64,000 bases of DNA from Hymenobacter sp. ISL-91 (GCF_018613725.1 NZ_JAGGPS010000038.1:110770-174769), one strand, 5' to 3'; positions 8,540-18,368 are shown, counted from the stretch's first letter. Numbers and translations are program-made. The notes: generated by a model from the sequence alone, not told the origin.

Positions 8540-10474
8540 ATGGATGCCAAACACCAGCACTCCGCCGTTTCGACGGCCGGTTTGCTTATTGCCCTGGGTA
8601 TTATCTACGGCGACATCGGGACTTCGCCGCTCTACGTGATGAAGGCCATCGTATCGGGTCAGATTGACCCACTGCTCGTGTACGGCGGCATCTCCTGCGT
8701 TATCTGGACGCTCACGCTGCAGACCACCGTTAAGTACGTGCTGCTCACCCTCAATGCCGATAACAACGGCGAGGGCGGTATTTTCTCGCTTTATGCCCTG
8801 GTGCGGCGGCGCGGGGCCTGGCTATCGGCCGTCGCCATTATCGGCGGTGCGGCTCTGCTGGCCGATGGTATCATTACGCCACCTATTTCGGTGTCGTCGG
8901 CCATCGAAGGGCTGGAAACGCTCTATCCGGGCATCCCAACGGTGCCCATCGTTATCGGCATCATTGCGGCGCTGTTTCTGCTCCAGAGCTTCGGTACCCA
9001 GATTGTGGGCAAGGCCTTTGGGCCCATTATGTTCGTGTGGTTTGCCATGCTGGGCATTTTGGGCGTGAGCGGGATACTGCACCACCCCGAAATCATGAAG
9101 GCCTTCAACCCCTACTATGCCTACAACCTGCTGATCAACTACCCCGGTGGCTTCTGGCTGCTGGGTGCCGTGTTTCTGTGCACTACCGGGGCCGAGGCGC
9201 TCTACTCCGACCTGGGCCACTGCGGCAAGGGCAACATTCGCATCAGCTGGATATTCGTTAAGTCGTGTCTGGTGCTCAACTACCTGGGCCAGGGAGGCTG
9301 GCTGATGTCGCAGCAGGGCCAGCAGCTGAACGGCCGCAACCCGTTTTATGAGCTGATGCCCGAGTGGTTTCTGCTCATCGGAATCTGTATTGCCACGCTG
9401 GCCGCCGTTATTGCCTCGCAGGCCCTCATTACGGGCTCGTTTACGCTCGTAGCCGAAGCCATCCGCCTCAATATGTGGCCCAAGGTAAAGCTCAACTACC
9501 CCACCAACGTGAAGGGCCAGCTGTTTGTACCCAGCATGAACCGGCTGCTGCTGCTGGGCTGCATTGGGGTGGTGCTGTATTTCCGCCGCTCCGAGCACAT
9601 GGAGGCCGCCTACGGGCTGGCCATCACGCTCACCATGCTCATGACCACCGTTCTGCTAAGCGTCTGGCTGCACTCCAAAAAGGTGCCGCTGGCCGTTATT
9701 GGGCTGTTTGTGGTGGTGTACGGCACCATTGAGGGCTCTTTTCTGGTGGCCAACCTCATCAAGTTTCCGCACGGTGGCTGGGTGTCGTTGCTGATTGGCG
9801 GGCTGCTAGTGAGCGTGATGTACGTGTGGCTGCGGGCCTACTACATCAAGCGCCGCCTCACCGAGTTCGTTAAGATTGACCCTTACCTTGAGGCCCTCAA
9901 GGAGCTGAGCGCCGACGAGTCGGTGTCGAAGTATGCCACGCACCTCGTATTTCTCACCTCGGCCGAGCGGGCCTCGGAAATCGAGGCCAAAATCATCTAT
10001 TCCATCTTCCAGAAGCGCCCCAAACGAGCCGACATCTACTGGTTCGTGCACGTGGACACTACCGACCAGCCGTATACCATGGAGTACAAGGTAACCGAGC
10101 TGGCCCCCGACGACGCATTCCGCATTACGTTCCGGCTGGGCTTCCGCGTCGAGCAGAAAATCAACCTCTACTTCCGTAAGGTAATCGAGGAGCTGGTCCG
10201 CAACAAGGAGGTCGACATCACCTCGCGCTACGAGTCGCTCAGCAAGCAGCACGTAACCGGCGACTTCCGCTTCGTAGTGATGGAGAAGTACTTGTCGGTT
10301 GAAAACGACTTCCCGACTACCGAAAAGCTGGTAATGCAGTCGTACTTCTACATCAAGCAGTTCATTGCCTCCGAAGCCAAGTACTTCGGCCTCGATACCA
10401 GCTCGGTGAAAGTGGAAAAGGTGCCGCTGGTGATTGCGCCCGTGCGCGAGATGGAGTTGCAGCGGATTTTCTAA
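8540..10474 (+). CDS. kup: Kup-family potassium uptake transporter
   Basis: The frame is open from 8099, but the upstream part is a shadow of the preceding gene. ATG 8540 starts a 644-residue protein with the family signature GIIYGDIGTSPLYV near residues 18-31. It has about 12 membrane segments through residue 430, including NNGEGGIFSLYALVRR, ADGIITPPISVSSAIEG and TGAEALYSDLGHCG, all typical of Kup/HAK/KUP. The C-terminal cytoplasmic domain (about 440-644) ends in the usual MELQRIF-like region. Kup imports K+ by proton symport. Its TAA overlaps the stop of the convergent LuxR gene by four bases. Confidence 0.95.
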   Translation: MDAKHQHSAVSTAGLLIALGIIYGDIGTSPLYVMKAIVSGQIDPLLVYGGISCVIWTLTLQTTVKYVLLTLNADNNGEGGIFSLYALVRRRGAWLSAVAIIGGAALLADGIITPPISVSSAIEGLETLYPGIPTVPIVIGIIAALFLLQSFGTQIVGKAFGPIMFVWFAMLGILGVSGILHHPEIMKAFNPYYAYNLLINYPGGFWLLGAVFLCTTGAEALYSDLGHCGKGNIRISWIFVKSCLVLNYLGQGGWLMSQQGQQLNGRNPFYELMPEWFLLIGICIATLAAVIASQALITGSFTLVAEAIRLNMWPKVKLNYPTNVKGQLFVPSMNRLLLLGCIGVVLYFRRSEHMEAAYGLAITLTMLMTTVLLSVWLHSKKVPLAVIGLFVVVYGTIEGSFLVANLIKFPHGGWVSLLIGGLLVSVMYVWLRAYYIKRRLTEFVKIDPYLEALKELSADESVSKYATHLVFLTSAERASEIEAKIIYSIFQKRPKRADIYWFVHVDTTDQPYTMEYKVTELAPDDAFRITFRLGFRVEQKINLYFRKVIEELVRNKEVDITSRYESLSKQHVTGDFRFVVMEKYLSVENDFPTTEKLVMQSYFYIKQFIASEAKYFGLDTSSVKVEKVPLVIAPVREMELQRIF

Positions 10475-11151
10475 ATCAGGTCGAATGCCCGGGCGTATTG
10501 GCTTAGCTCAAACGTTGTATCGGCATGCAGCTTGTGGCGTATGTTGCGCCGGTGGGTAGAGGCCGTATGCTCCGAAATACAGAGTTCCTCCGCTATTTCG
10601 GGGGCGCTTTTACCCAATACCAACAGCCGCAGCACACACCGCTCGCGCTTGGAAAGCGCAGCAAACAAGGCCGTATGCTGGCGCAGGAACTGATTCTCCT
10701 CCAGCAGACGATGGACTTTGGCAGCAAAGTGGTTGTCGGGGTGCAGCGGAATGGCTAGCCCCATGACCAGGAGCGGATTGCCCTGGCCGTCTGCCAGCAG
10801 GCGGCGCATAGACGTCAGGTAGTAGCTCCAGCCGGGGCGCTCAGTCGTGCGTACTTCCTGGTAAAAGGTATGGACCTCGGGCTTTTCGGTTTCATACATC
10901 AGCTCGAATACCCGGGTCATGTATTCATCCGATTCGACTGCATTGAAATAGGTAGGCGAGAACCTAGGCCCCAGCGCCGTAAGCTCCTCCAGCGTGGCCC
11001 CCAGTAGTTGCAGGCCCCATTCCGACAGATAGCGGACCGTTTGCGTAGGCACATGGTGGATGATTACAACGGCAGGGTATTGGTCGGCGGTAGCAGCTAT
11101 TTCAGCTATTTTATCTGCAATGAGGGCTTCTTCATCGGTGGGCATGCGCAT
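10471..11151 (-). CDS. LuxR/NarL-type transcriptional regulator with PAS-like sensor domain
   Basis: A 226-residue regulator. Residues about 25-150 (VRYLSEWGLQLLGATLEELTALG to LLVMGLAIPLHPDNHF) form a PAS-like sensory region. A short helical linker follows, then a C-terminal LuxR HTH (about 163-226): LSKRERCVLRLLVLGKSAPEIAEELCISEHTASTHRRNI. There is no receiver domain, so it is not a classical response regulator; it may sense a ligand directly. ATGs at 11151 and 11145 are both possible. It is convergent with kup and its stop codon overlaps kup's. Confidence 0.85.
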   Translation of the reverse strand: MRMPTDEEALIADKIAEIAATADQYPAVVIIHHVPTQTVRYLSEWGLQLLGATLEELTALGPRFSPTYFNAVESDEYMTRVFELMYETEKPEVHTFYQEVRTTERPGWSYYLTSMRRLLADGQGNPLLVMGLAIPLHPDNHFAAKVHRLLEENQFLRQHTALFAALSKRERCVLRLLVLGKSAPEIAEELCISEHTASTHRRNIRHKLHADTTFELSQYARAFDLI

Positions 11152-11258
11152 TGGCGTGAGTGGAGAGTGAGCAGAACGGCAGAAAACAGCTGCTGCAATA
11201 TATAACTCTCCAGATCAAATCAATCTGCCTTTTGTACTACGGATATCCGCCTTTTTTC

Positions 11259-11321
11259 GAAGCTGTTTACCAAGTCAGCAATGACGTCTTTGTAGTCATT
11301 GCTGACTTGGTAAACAGCTTC
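11259..11321. repeat. perfect 27-bp hairpin, family 1-like end
   Basis: Arms 11259-11285 and 11295-11321 are exact reverse complements around a nine-base loop. The outer sequence GAAGCTGTTTACCAAGTC resembles the outer arm of the family 1 elements at 3163 and 24060, but the inner core is different and short. It lies in the region upstream of the LuxR gene (minus strand). Confidence 0.85.
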
Positions 11322-11513
11322 TTCTTTCGATGAATTGCCAGGTGTTTCCTCTCCCGCGCGTCTTTCCATGAAGCGTTCATGCCAATGCTAACTGCGCCAG
11401 TGAGAAGACGATAGTGGCCCGGATGGCCGGATTCAGCGTAGTGCTGAGGAACTGAAGGAGGTGAGCCTGGCAGGTAAGCCGCAGCCTGCGTTTGGGCCAC
11501 CTACCATCCAACC
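11322..11513. other. non-coding remainder of the LuxR/DUF5723 gap
   Basis: The 362-bp gap between the LuxR gene start (11151) and the stop of the DUF5723-like gene (11514) holds the 27-bp hairpin and, after it, about 190 bp in which I see no gene, no T-tract terminator and no repeat. Confidence 0.4.
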
Positions 11514-13217
11514 CTACTCAATCTTCGTGGGCGTAGAAGGCGGCGCAGGCTCGGGTGTTGGTGTGGGCTCGGGCGTGGGCGTAGGTTCGGGTGTGGGCGT
11601 GGGCTCGGGCGTAGGCGTCGGTTCGGGTGTCGGCTCGGGTGTGGGTGTGGGCGTCGGTTCGGGTGTGGGCGTCGGTTCGGGTGTGGGCGTCGGTTCGGGG
11701 GTTGATACAGGCTCGGGCGTAGGCGTCGGCTCGGACATTGGCACGGCAACGGGCGGCGCCGTTTTCTTGGCCTTCGCCGCTTTATTTTTGCGCTTTGAGT
11801 GGGCCCAGGCCAGTAGCGAAAGCTCGGCGTATACACTGCCCCCATAGGGCTCACCGGCTTCAAACAGGGCACCGATGTTGTTCGAGCCTACCACCAGCGG
11901 GCCCAGGCGCACCATGGCTCCGTAAGTCAGCGTCTGATAGTTGTTGCTCAACGAGATGGGCGTGGCCAGTTCCAGCCAGCGGGTTTCCATGCGAGGCGTG
12001 AGGGCCGCGTAGGAAAAGTGCCGCATGCCGGGGGCAAAGCGGGTACGCAACCCGTGGCTGACGGCCATGTTTGCGTAGAATACGCCCTTCAATTTATAGT
12101 CAACATCTACGTTTAGCGCCGTGGGTAACCCCGCCCGGAACCGGTCCTCGCGGGTAAGGGTCTTCGTGCGCAGAATCTCGTTGATTTTAGTATCTATGTT
12201 GTCTGCATCGAGGCCGCTCAGGTCCGACTCGCTCACGCCTACGTTGCGCAGGTTGATGTTGGGGAAGGACACGGCCTGCTCGCGGTACAGAATCGAGCCG
12301 ATATCGGTTAGGGCAACCGAAACCCGGTACTTGTACTTATTGCGCCCCCGGTCCCCGCTGCCTGGCATGCCCAGGCCACCCGCCGGCCCGCCATCGGGGC
12401 GGTATTCGTACACCACGCCCAGGTCGGCACCCCAGCCCGAACCCGGAGAGCCGCCCGAGGTGAGCCACTTGGCAGCTGTTTGCACATCGATGCCAGTGAA
12501 AGCATTGGGGTTGGAATACGCAAATGAACCCGTGTAAGAATTAAGCCGGACGATGGTATCACCGACCTGGGCCGCTTCGGGTACTACCTCAATGTCGGCG
12601 TTTTTGGCCTGCAGGTGGGCAGAGGCAATGCCGCGCAGCAGCTTAACCGTGGCGCCTGCCTTCAAAAAGTGGTTGCCCTCCTCAAGCAGCACCCGACCAT
12701 ACGTAGCATCCCACTCGGCAAATCCGTTCAGGTTCAGGTTGAAGGAGTTGTCTTTGAGTCGGTTGGGCAGCTCGAATTCATCCACGGCCGCCTGCAGGAA
12801 ATCACCGCCGATGTTGTTGCCCTGCAGCGCCGTTCTCACCCGGGTACTCAGGGCAATACCCTGCTTTGGCCCCAGGCTGAGCAGCAGGCCCGGTCCGCGC
12901 ACGGCTATACCCACGCTAAATAGCTTCGGCTGGCCGCTGTTTGCGTTGGCCTGCAGGTTGGCACTCGTCAGGTCGATGGAACCAGGTGACAGCACACTGC
13001 CGGGCCCGGAGTAGCGGTAGGCATTGTTGGTGCCATGCACATCGAGGGCCACGAGCTGCACCTGAAACCGGTAGCGGTTGTCGGCCACAGTAGCCGGGTT
13101 CCAGGCCGTTCCGGTAAGGCCGGAAAAATTGCCCCGGCCAGGATTGTACAACTGCTGGGCCATTGCCTGACCCGCCGTAGCCGTAAGTAGTAAGCTGCAC
13201 AGGTAGCGTGCTTTCAT
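11514..13217 (-). CDS. DUF5723-like outer-membrane barrel protein with PTPEP tail
   Basis: A 567-residue exported protein, start ATG 13217, with signal peptide [21 protein letters not shown]. The mature part opens [35 protein letters not shown], which matches the pattern of Bacteroidota DUF5723 barrels (NPA motif near the start, many alternating beta strands). The barrel region runs to about residue 475. The last roughly 70 residues are (PTPEPT)n-type repeats encoded by an 18-bp tandem repeat. The tail is not a T9SS sorting domain. It may span the peptidoglycan or serve as a spacer. A RBS-like purine stretch (AAAAAGAGG in the + orientation of the spacer) is not on the correct strand, so no clear SD is seen. 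Confidence 0.75.
   Translation of the reverse strand: MKARYLCSLLLTATAGQAMAQQLYNPGRGNFSGLTGTAWNPATVADNRYRFQVQLVALDVHGTNNAYRYSGPGSVLSPGSIDLTSANLQANANSGQPKLFSVGIAVRGPGLLLSLGPKQGIALSTRVRTALQGNNIGGDFLQAAVDEFELPNRLKDNSFNLNLNGFAEWDATYGRVLLEEGNHFLKAGATVKLLRGIASAHLQAKNADIEVVPEAAQVGDTIVRLNSYTGSFAYSNPNAFTGIDVQTAAKWLTSGGSPGSGWGADLGVVYEYRPDGGPAGGLGMPGSGDRGRNKYKYRVSVALTDIGSILYREQAVSFPNINLRNVGVSESDLSGLDADNIDTKINEILRTKTLTREDRFRAGLPTALNVDVDYKLKGVFYANMAVSHGLRTRFAPGMRHFSYAALTPRMETRWLELATPISLSNNYQTLTYGAMVRLGPLVVGSNNIGALFEAGEPYGGSVYAELSLLAWAHSKRKNKAAKAKKTAPPVAVPMSEPTPTPEPVSTPEPTPTPEPTPTPEPTPTPTPEPTPEPTPTPEPTPTPEPTPTPEPTPTPEPAPPSTPTKIE
11530..11735. repeat. tandem repeat encoding PTPEP units
   Basis: About 200 bp built from 6- and 18-bp units of the type GGTTCGGGTGTGGGCGTC (plus strand), encoding PTPEPT repeats at the C-terminus of the minus-strand barrel gene. 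Unit length is a multiple of three, so copy-number change would alter tail length without a frameshift. Confidence 0.85.
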
Positions 13218-13321
13218 GCAAAAAGAGGTAAAAGTGAGAGAGGTGCTGGTACTCCGGCTTCAGGCCGGCAGAAGGCCGGCAGCCGTTAGCAGGCGCAGGG
13301 GTGTCGGCCAGCCGGCTGGTG

Positions 13322-13753
13322 TCAGCGTCTGGTATACGTCAGGATGTATTGCTTACCCGCACGGCTGTAGCGGAAAGAAAGGTTGGTCTCGGTGAGCTCC
13401 GTTATCTGGTGCTTGCCCCGCAGGTCGTTATCAATGTCGAGGATCAGCAGCCGGTCCTTTTGTTGCAGCCGCCAGGTTCCTTCCAAAACTTGGGACACAG
13501 CCGGCTTGCAGCGCGAAAGGCCTTCATCATACAACAGCCGGTCGGCCTCCTCAAAACGCAGAAAATCGTCCTGCTCACAGGAGCTCAGCTTCGCCTCCTG
13601 CTGCGTGGTGCCGTTACGGGGTATCGTGCCACCGCTACGCAGCCAGTCCTTGCCTATCAGCAGGCTGTGGTCATCTTCCTGCGGGGCGTCCTCCTTCGTG
13701 CAGGCCCCAAGCAAGGCAACAGCCGCCAGGCAGAGTAGTAGCATGGGGTTCAT
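13322..13753 (-). CDS. small lipoprotein, lipocalin-like
   Basis: A 143-residue protein from ATG 13753. The lipobox LLGAC puts the lipidated cysteine at residue 18, followed by TKEDAPQEDDHSL, so it is probably an outer-membrane or periplasmic lipoprotein. The body (SLLIGKDWLRSGG, CEQDDFLRFEEADRLLYDEG, GTWRLQQKDRLLILDI, ITELTETNLSFRYSR) follows the beta pattern of Bacteroidota lipocalin-like proteins: two cysteines near residues 59 and 81 could form a disulfide. Function unknown. It is upstream of, and co-directional with, the DUF5723-like gene (about 100 bp apart). Confidence 0.75.
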   Translation of the reverse strand: MNPMLLLCLAAVALLGACTKEDAPQEDDHSLLIGKDWLRSGGTIPRNGTTQQEAKLSSCEQDDFLRFEEADRLLYDEGLSRCKPAVSQVLEGTWRLQQKDRLLILDIDNDLRGKHQITELTETNLSFRYSRAGKQYILTYTRR

Positions 13754-13759
13754 ACGCAA

Positions 13760-14330
13760 GAGAGAAGTGGCGGTAGAGTCAGTTGCGGCGGGCGTGTTAG
13801 TAGCGTTGGCGTAGCTGCATCCAAGCGGTAGCAGACCGATTCAGGGGCTGTATCGGGGGTGGCAGGTGGGCCGTTTTTGTTTCAGCACGGAAAGCGTTGT
13901 TGCAAGGAATAGAACTGGGAAAATACTGCTGCTACCGTGGCTTGAATGCGGAGCATCCGAAATCAGCATGCTGAATAAGTCCCATTATTTGCTCCAAATT
14001 TTATCTTTTGTGCACAACCCTGCAATACCTGGAAACAGGTATTTTCAACTACTGGCAACGTATTATTTCCACTTCGGTGTAGCCCTCCAGCAGGTTCTAA
14101 GCAGCCGCTTCTAAACCAGCGCAACACCGGCATATCGGCTGATGTAACGGACGCCTTAACGCGTCTGTCGCCAGCTCCCTGGCAGTCCACACGCCCTAAG
14201 GGGGCTAGGCGCAATGCGCCTGGTAGCTGCGGCCCAGCCGCCTGCCTTTTGCGGGCCGCGAAGTTGTTAGCGGCCCGATTTCCGGCCGCGGCTGCAACCC
14301 AGTTCACGAGCTTTAAACAGGCTTATTATC
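13760..14330. other. 570-bp gap without a gene
   Basis: No supported gene in either strand. The centre (13960-14080) is AT-richer than its surroundings and has a TTATCTTTTGTGC string (about 14000-14013) that loosely resembles a -7 box, so an unannotated small transcript toward the hemolysin-type gene is conceivable. The short frames here have no recognisable features. Confidence 0.35.
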
Positions 14331-14338
14331 TACCTTTA
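14331..14338 (+). promoter_or_regulatory. TACCTTTA box 4 nt before start codon
   Basis: TACCTTTA is separated from ATG 14343 by GCTC only. If used as a -7 element, transcription would begin at or near the start codon. The same arrangement occurs before sdaAB (minus, 37014-37021), the TPR kinase, tryptophan dioxygenase and hemF genes. Confidence 0.5.
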
Positions 14339-14342
14339 GCTC

Positions 14343-15626
14343 ATGGAATTACTTATTATTCTACTACTGGTATTGCTCAACGGCGTGTTTTCCATGTCGG
14401 AAATTGCGCTTATTTCCTCGCGTAAGGCCAAGCTGGAAGCACAGGCCAAGCAGGGCAGCCGCCCGGCCCAGGCGGCCCTGGCACTGTCTCAGCAGCCCAC
14501 CCGCTTTCTCTCTACCGTCCAGATCGGCATTACGCTTATCAGCATCCTGACGGGCGTGTTCAGCGGCGCGGGGCTTACCACCCAGCTTGAGGCAGTTATT
14601 GCCCGCGTGCCCGTGCTGGCCCCCTTTGCCCACAATATGGCGGTGGTCCTGATGGTTATCTTCATCACCTACCTCTCGGTGGTGATTGGGGAGCTGCTAC
14701 CCAAGCGGATCGGCCTGACCAACCCCGAGGCCATCATCAAGTTTATGGCCGCGCCCATGGCGCTGCTTTCCCGGCTTACTTCCCCCTTTATCTGGCTGCT
14801 AACCGTTTCCAGCGACTTTCTCATCCGGGTTCTGGGCATCAACACTCAGGAAAGCCCGGTAACGGAGGAGGAAATCAAGGCCATGATCCGGGAAGGAGCG
14901 ACGGGAGGAACGATTCAGGAAATTGAGCACGACATTGTGAAGAACGTCTTCAGCCTGGGCGACCGGCGCCTGGGCTCGCTCATGACCAGCCGCCAGGACA
15001 TAGAGTGGCTGGACCTGGAAGCCGACCTCGACACAACCCGCCAGACGGTGCTTGCCCGCAAACGCTCGGCCTACCCACTTTGCCAGGGCAGCCTGGACGA
15101 AGTACGGGGCATGGTGTACCTGAAAGACCTGGTAAGCGAAATACCGCTGGATACGCAGCTGCTACGCCTGCACGAGCTGCAGCGCGAGCCGCTGTTTATG
15201 CCCGCTTCGAGCAAAGCCTACCATGCCCTGGAAATGTTCCGGCTGCGGCGCGTGCACCAGGCCATTGTGGTAGATGAGTTTGGCGGCGTGGTGGGCATGG
15301 TAACGATTGATGATATCCTCGACGCACTGGTAGGCGACGTTTCGCCCGATGCGGAAGGCAACCCCGCCATTGTGGAGCGCACCGACGGCTCGTTTCTCAT
15401 TGATGCACAGCTGCCTTTCGCCGAGTTTGTCGAGCGTTTCCATATTCCGGTGGCGGCGCGGCGCGGCCTGACGGGCTTTCATAGTGTCGGCGGCTTTGCG
15501 CTGCATATTCTCAACTCGCTGCCGCGTGCCGGCGAGCATTTTACCTGGGAGGGTCACTACTTCGAAATCGTGGATGTAGACCGCAGCCACATCGACAAAA
15601 TCCTGTTCAAGCCGAAACCCGATTAG
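14343..15626 (+). CDS. CNNM/CBS-domain transporter of the CorC/HlyC type
   Basis: A 427-residue inner-membrane protein often annotated as hemolysin family protein. The N-terminal DUF21/CNNM domain (residues about 1-185) has the opening LLLVLLNGVFSMSEIALISSRKAKLE and ITLISILTGVFSG, plus KRIGLTNPE. A CBS pair follows (about 200-330; MTSRQDIEWLDL, VVDEFGGVVGMVTIDDILDALVGD). The C-terminal CorC_HlyC domain (about 345-427) contains DGSFLIDAQLPFAEF. Family members are linked to Mg2+/Co2+ export. True hemolytic activity is not implied. The gene next to it encodes a zinc/cadmium ATPase, so a metal-homeostasis role fits. Confidence 0.9.
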   Translation: MELLIILLLVLLNGVFSMSEIALISSRKAKLEAQAKQGSRPAQAALALSQQPTRFLSTVQIGITLISILTGVFSGAGLTTQLEAVIARVPVLAPFAHNMAVVLMVIFITYLSVVIGELLPKRIGLTNPEAIIKFMAAPMALLSRLTSPFIWLLTVSSDFLIRVLGINTQESPVTEEEIKAMIREGATGGTIQEIEHDIVKNVFSLGDRRLGSLMTSRQDIEWLDLEADLDTTRQTVLARKRSAYPLCQGSLDEVRGMVYLKDLVSEIPLDTQLLRLHELQREPLFMPASSKAYHALEMFRLRRVHQAIVVDEFGGVVGMVTIDDILDALVGDVSPDAEGNPAIVERTDGSFLIDAQLPFAEFVERFHIPVAARRGLTGFHSVGGFALHILNSLPRAGEHFTWEGHYFEIVDVDRSHIDKILFKPKPD

Positions 15627-15682
15627 CGGCCGCCGCACCAATCTGCGCCGCCGGGCCAGCAGCCAAGCCGGGCGTCAGCTAC

Positions 15683-17782
15683 TCAGAACTTCATGCGCTG
15701 AATCCGCACCGCGTTCAGAATGGCCAGCAGGGCCACGCCCACATCGGCAAACACCGCTTCCCACATCGTGGCCAGGCCGCCCGCGCCCAGCGCCAATACC
15801 ACGCCTTTCACCACAAAGGCCAGCCAAATGTTCTGCCAGACGACGGTGTGGGTGGCGCGCGCAATGCGGCGGGCGGTGGCAATCTTGCTGGGGTGGTCGG
15901 TCTGGATAACTACATCGGCCGTTTCAATGGTAGCGTCGGAGCCCAGGCCGCCCATGGCAATGCCCACGTCGGCCAGGGCCACCACGGGGGCATCGTTCAC
16001 GCCGTCGCCCACGAAGGCCAGCTTGCGGCCCGCATCCAGGTACTGCTGCACGTAGCGGGCCTTGTCTTCGGGCAGCAGGCCGCCGTGGGCTTCGGTAATG
16101 CCCAGCTCGGTGGCCACGCGCTGCACAATGCTGTCCTTGTCGCCCGAAAGCATGACGAGCTTGGTAATGCCGTCGGCGCGCAGCTCCTGCACGGCGCGGG
16201 CGGCGTCGGGCTTGGGCGCGTCGGCCACGGTGAGGTAGCCGGCATACTGCCCGTCGAGGGCTACCACCACGATGCTATCAACTACGGCATCTACCTCGGC
16301 CGGGTAGCTTACACCAAACTTGCGCAGCAGCTTGGTGTTGCCGGCCAGCACGGTGCGGCCGGCCACCTGCCCGCGCAGGCCGTGGCCGGCAATTTCCTCT
16401 ACGCTTTCCACCGCCGCCGTGTCGGCGGCCGTGGGGGCCGCGTGCTGCACCACGGCCTTGGCAATGGGGTGGGTTGATTTGGTTTCGAGCGCGCCGGCCA
16501 GCCGCAGCAGCTCGGCCGCCTCGGTGCCGGGGGCCGTTACCACTTCGCGCACCGCAAACACGCCTTCGGTGAGCGTGCCGGTTTTGTCCATTACCACGGT
16601 GTCAATCTCGCGCAGCACATCCAGGAAGTTGGAGCCCTTGAACAGGATGCCGTTTCGGGAAGCTGCCCCGATGCCGCCGAAGTAGCCCAGCGGAATGCTG
16701 ATAACCAGCGCGCAGGGGCAGGAAATAACCAGAAACACCAGCGCCCGGTACAGCCAGTCGCGGAACACATAGTCATCGACCACCACCATTGGCACCAGCA
16801 CCAGCAACACGGCCAGCAGCACCACAATGGGCGTGTAGATTTTGGCGAAACGGGTGATAAACTGCTGGGTTTTGGCCTTGCGCCCTACCGCGTCCTGCAC
16901 CATGGCCAGTATGCGGCTGAGCTTGGTATCGGCAAAGGCAGCCGTCACGCGCACGCGGGCCAGCGTATCGAGGTTTATCATGCCGGCCAGCACGGTTTCG
17001 CCGGGCTGCTTGGTCTGGGGGGCCGATTCGCCGGTGAGGGCAGCCGTGTTGAAGGAGGCCAATACGCCTTCCAGCGTGCCATCGAGAGCCACTTTTTCGC
17101 CGGGTCGCACTTCCATCAGGTCCTCCAGCTGCACCTCCTTCGGGTCGATAACCAGGCTCTGCCCGTCGCGGAGCACGGTTACTTCCGTGGCCTGAATTTC
17201 GAGCAGGGCCCGGATGCTGCGCTTGGCCCGGTTCACGGCCGCATCCTGAAACAGCTCGCCCACGGTGTAAAACAGCATTACGGCCACGCCCTCGGGGTAT
17301 TCGCCAATGGCAAATGCGCCGAGCGTAGCCAGGCTCATCAGCAGAAATTCGTTGAACACATTACCCGTGGGCAGGCTGACGGCCGCCGCCCGCAACACCT
17401 TCCAGCCCACCAGTAAAAACGCTACTCCGTACCACAGCGGCCGCACCAGCCCCACAAAAAACGGCACATCGAAGTAGTCCAGCGCCAGGCCGCCCAGCAG
17501 CAGCGCCAGGCTAATGGCTGGCCACAGGTAGGGCCACTCGCTGGCCGGACCATGGTCGTGTCCGTGCCCATTGTCGAGGCCATCGTGCGAGTGGCCGGCG
17601 TTCTCATCGACCGATTCGTTGTGGTGGTCGGCGTTATCGGTGGGCGGGTGGTCCTGGCCTTGGGGGGCGGTGGCGGCTTCGGGCGTGAGTTGCTCGCGGT
17701 TGAGAGCCCCAACGTTGGCCAGGTCTACCTGCTTGGCGGTGTTGAGCTCTTCATCGGTGTTATCGGAATACGGGTCGGGCAT
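15683..17782 (-). CDS. zntA: P1B-type heavy-metal ATPase (Zn/Cd/Pb/Co export)
   Basis: A 699-residue inner-membrane cation pump, start ATG 17782. Residues about 43-80 are very rich in His and Asp (HSHDGLDNGHGHDHG), a likely metal-binding tail replacing the usual N-terminal HMA domain. TM segments begin near residue 85. The TGES motif (LTGESAPQ), the CPC motif at Cys355-Pro-Cys357 (SCPCALVISIPLG) and the phosphorylated Asp399 in DKTGTLTEG are all present. CPCALxISxP and a final TM with NAVRIQRMKF suggest the P1B-2 (Zn2+/Cd2+/Pb2+) group rather than Cu+. The symbol zntA is assigned by similarity to that group; cadA is equally usual. It stands downstream of an HMA protein gene on the same strand. 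Confidence 0.9.
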   Translation of the reverse strand: MPDPYSDNTDEELNTAKQVDLANVGALNREQLTPEAATAPQGQDHPPTDNADHHNESVDENAGHSHDGLDNGHGHDHGPASEWPYLWPAISLALLLGGLALDYFDVPFFVGLVRPLWYGVAFLLVGWKVLRAAAVSLPTGNVFNEFLLMSLATLGAFAIGEYPEGVAVMLFYTVGELFQDAAVNRAKRSIRALLEIQATEVTVLRDGQSLVIDPKEVQLEDLMEVRPGEKVALDGTLEGVLASFNTAALTGESAPQTKQPGETVLAGMINLDTLARVRVTAAFADTKLSRILAMVQDAVGRKAKTQQFITRFAKIYTPIVVLLAVLLVLVPMVVVDDYVFRDWLYRALVFLVISCPCALVISIPLGYFGGIGAASRNGILFKGSNFLDVLREIDTVVMDKTGTLTEGVFAVREVVTAPGTEAAELLRLAGALETKSTHPIAKAVVQHAAPTAADTAAVESVEEIAGHGLRGQVAGRTVLAGNTKLLRKFGVSYPAEVDAVVDSIVVVALDGQYAGYLTVADAPKPDAARAVQELRADGITKLVMLSGDKDSIVQRVATELGITEAHGGLLPEDKARYVQQYLDAGRKLAFVGDGVNDAPVVALADVGIAMGGLGSDATIETADVVIQTDHPSKIATARRIARATHTVVWQNIWLAFVVKGVVLALGAGGLATMWEAVFADVGVALLAILNAVRIQRMKF

Positions 17783-17840
17783 CGGAAACGGGGCTAAAGG
17801 GAAACCGGCAAATCACCGGGCAGCAGGTATCAGAACGAAC

Positions 17841-17889
17841 AGGTGCCCCCAGGGTTATCCTGCCATGCAGGGCAACCCCGGGGGCACCT
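17841..17889 (-). terminator. hairpin between HMA gene and zntA
   Basis: 17841-17863 pairs with 17867-17889 with three mismatches and a very short loop (core CCCCC / GGGGG). It lies in the 142-bp gap after the HMA gene stop on the minus strand and may limit read-through into zntA. Confidence 0.55.
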
Positions 17890-17924
17890 ATAACGGTAGC
17901 CCGGCTGGGCCGGGCTTCGCGGCC

Positions 17925-18131
17925 CTACGCGGGGCGGGCCTCGAAACCGGCCTCCTGCACCAGGGCTACCACCTGCTCGGCAGACAGGTCGCCGTTGACG
18001 GTGAGCACTTTGTTGGGGGTATCGGTATCAACCTGCCAGCTGCTGATGGCCGGCTCGCCGTTGAGCGTGGGCGTGATGGCGCGCACGCAATTGGCGCAGT
18101 TAATGGTGGTATTGAAACGAAGCGTGGACAT
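17925..18131 (-). CDS. HMA-domain metallochaperone, CopZ-like
   Basis: A 68-residue protein, start ATG 18131, composed of one heavy-metal-associated domain. The metal-binding motif is NCANCVRA with Cys12 and Cys15, which follows the MxCxxC pattern except that Asn stands where Met-Thr is usual. The fold pattern (TTINCANCVRAITPTL, KVLTVNGDLSAEQVVALVQEAGFEA) is complete. Members deliver Cu+ or Zn2+ to P1B ATPases. It is divergent from copA (ATG-to-start gap about 290 bp) and upstream of zntA, so either could be the partner. The Asn before the first Cys makes the metal preference uncertain. Confidence 0.85.
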   Translation of the reverse strand: MSTLRFNTTINCANCVRAITPTLNGEPAISSWQVDTDTPNKVLTVNGDLSAEQVVALVQEAGFEARPA

Positions 18132-18368
18132 AATTGAAACAGGTAAAAGTGAAGTTGGCCAAACCAACCGATGGTATCTACTACAAGAATACGGCCCTAA
18201 ACAACGAGCAGTGGTACAGGATTCCCCGGAAAACCAGCAAAACCCGGGGCTGGGCCGCACCCGACACCCGCCGCGCCACTGCCCCGGCCGCCGAATATTG
18301 TAGGCCTGGAAAGGGAATCGTGTACATCTTTCGGGCATCCTTCGGGCCGGTTTCGGGGTTTAATAGGA

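Noticed and set aside
13301..13738. 145-codon plus-strand frame opposite the lipoprotein gene
   Set aside because: Shadow; the minus-strand frame has a clean lipobox.
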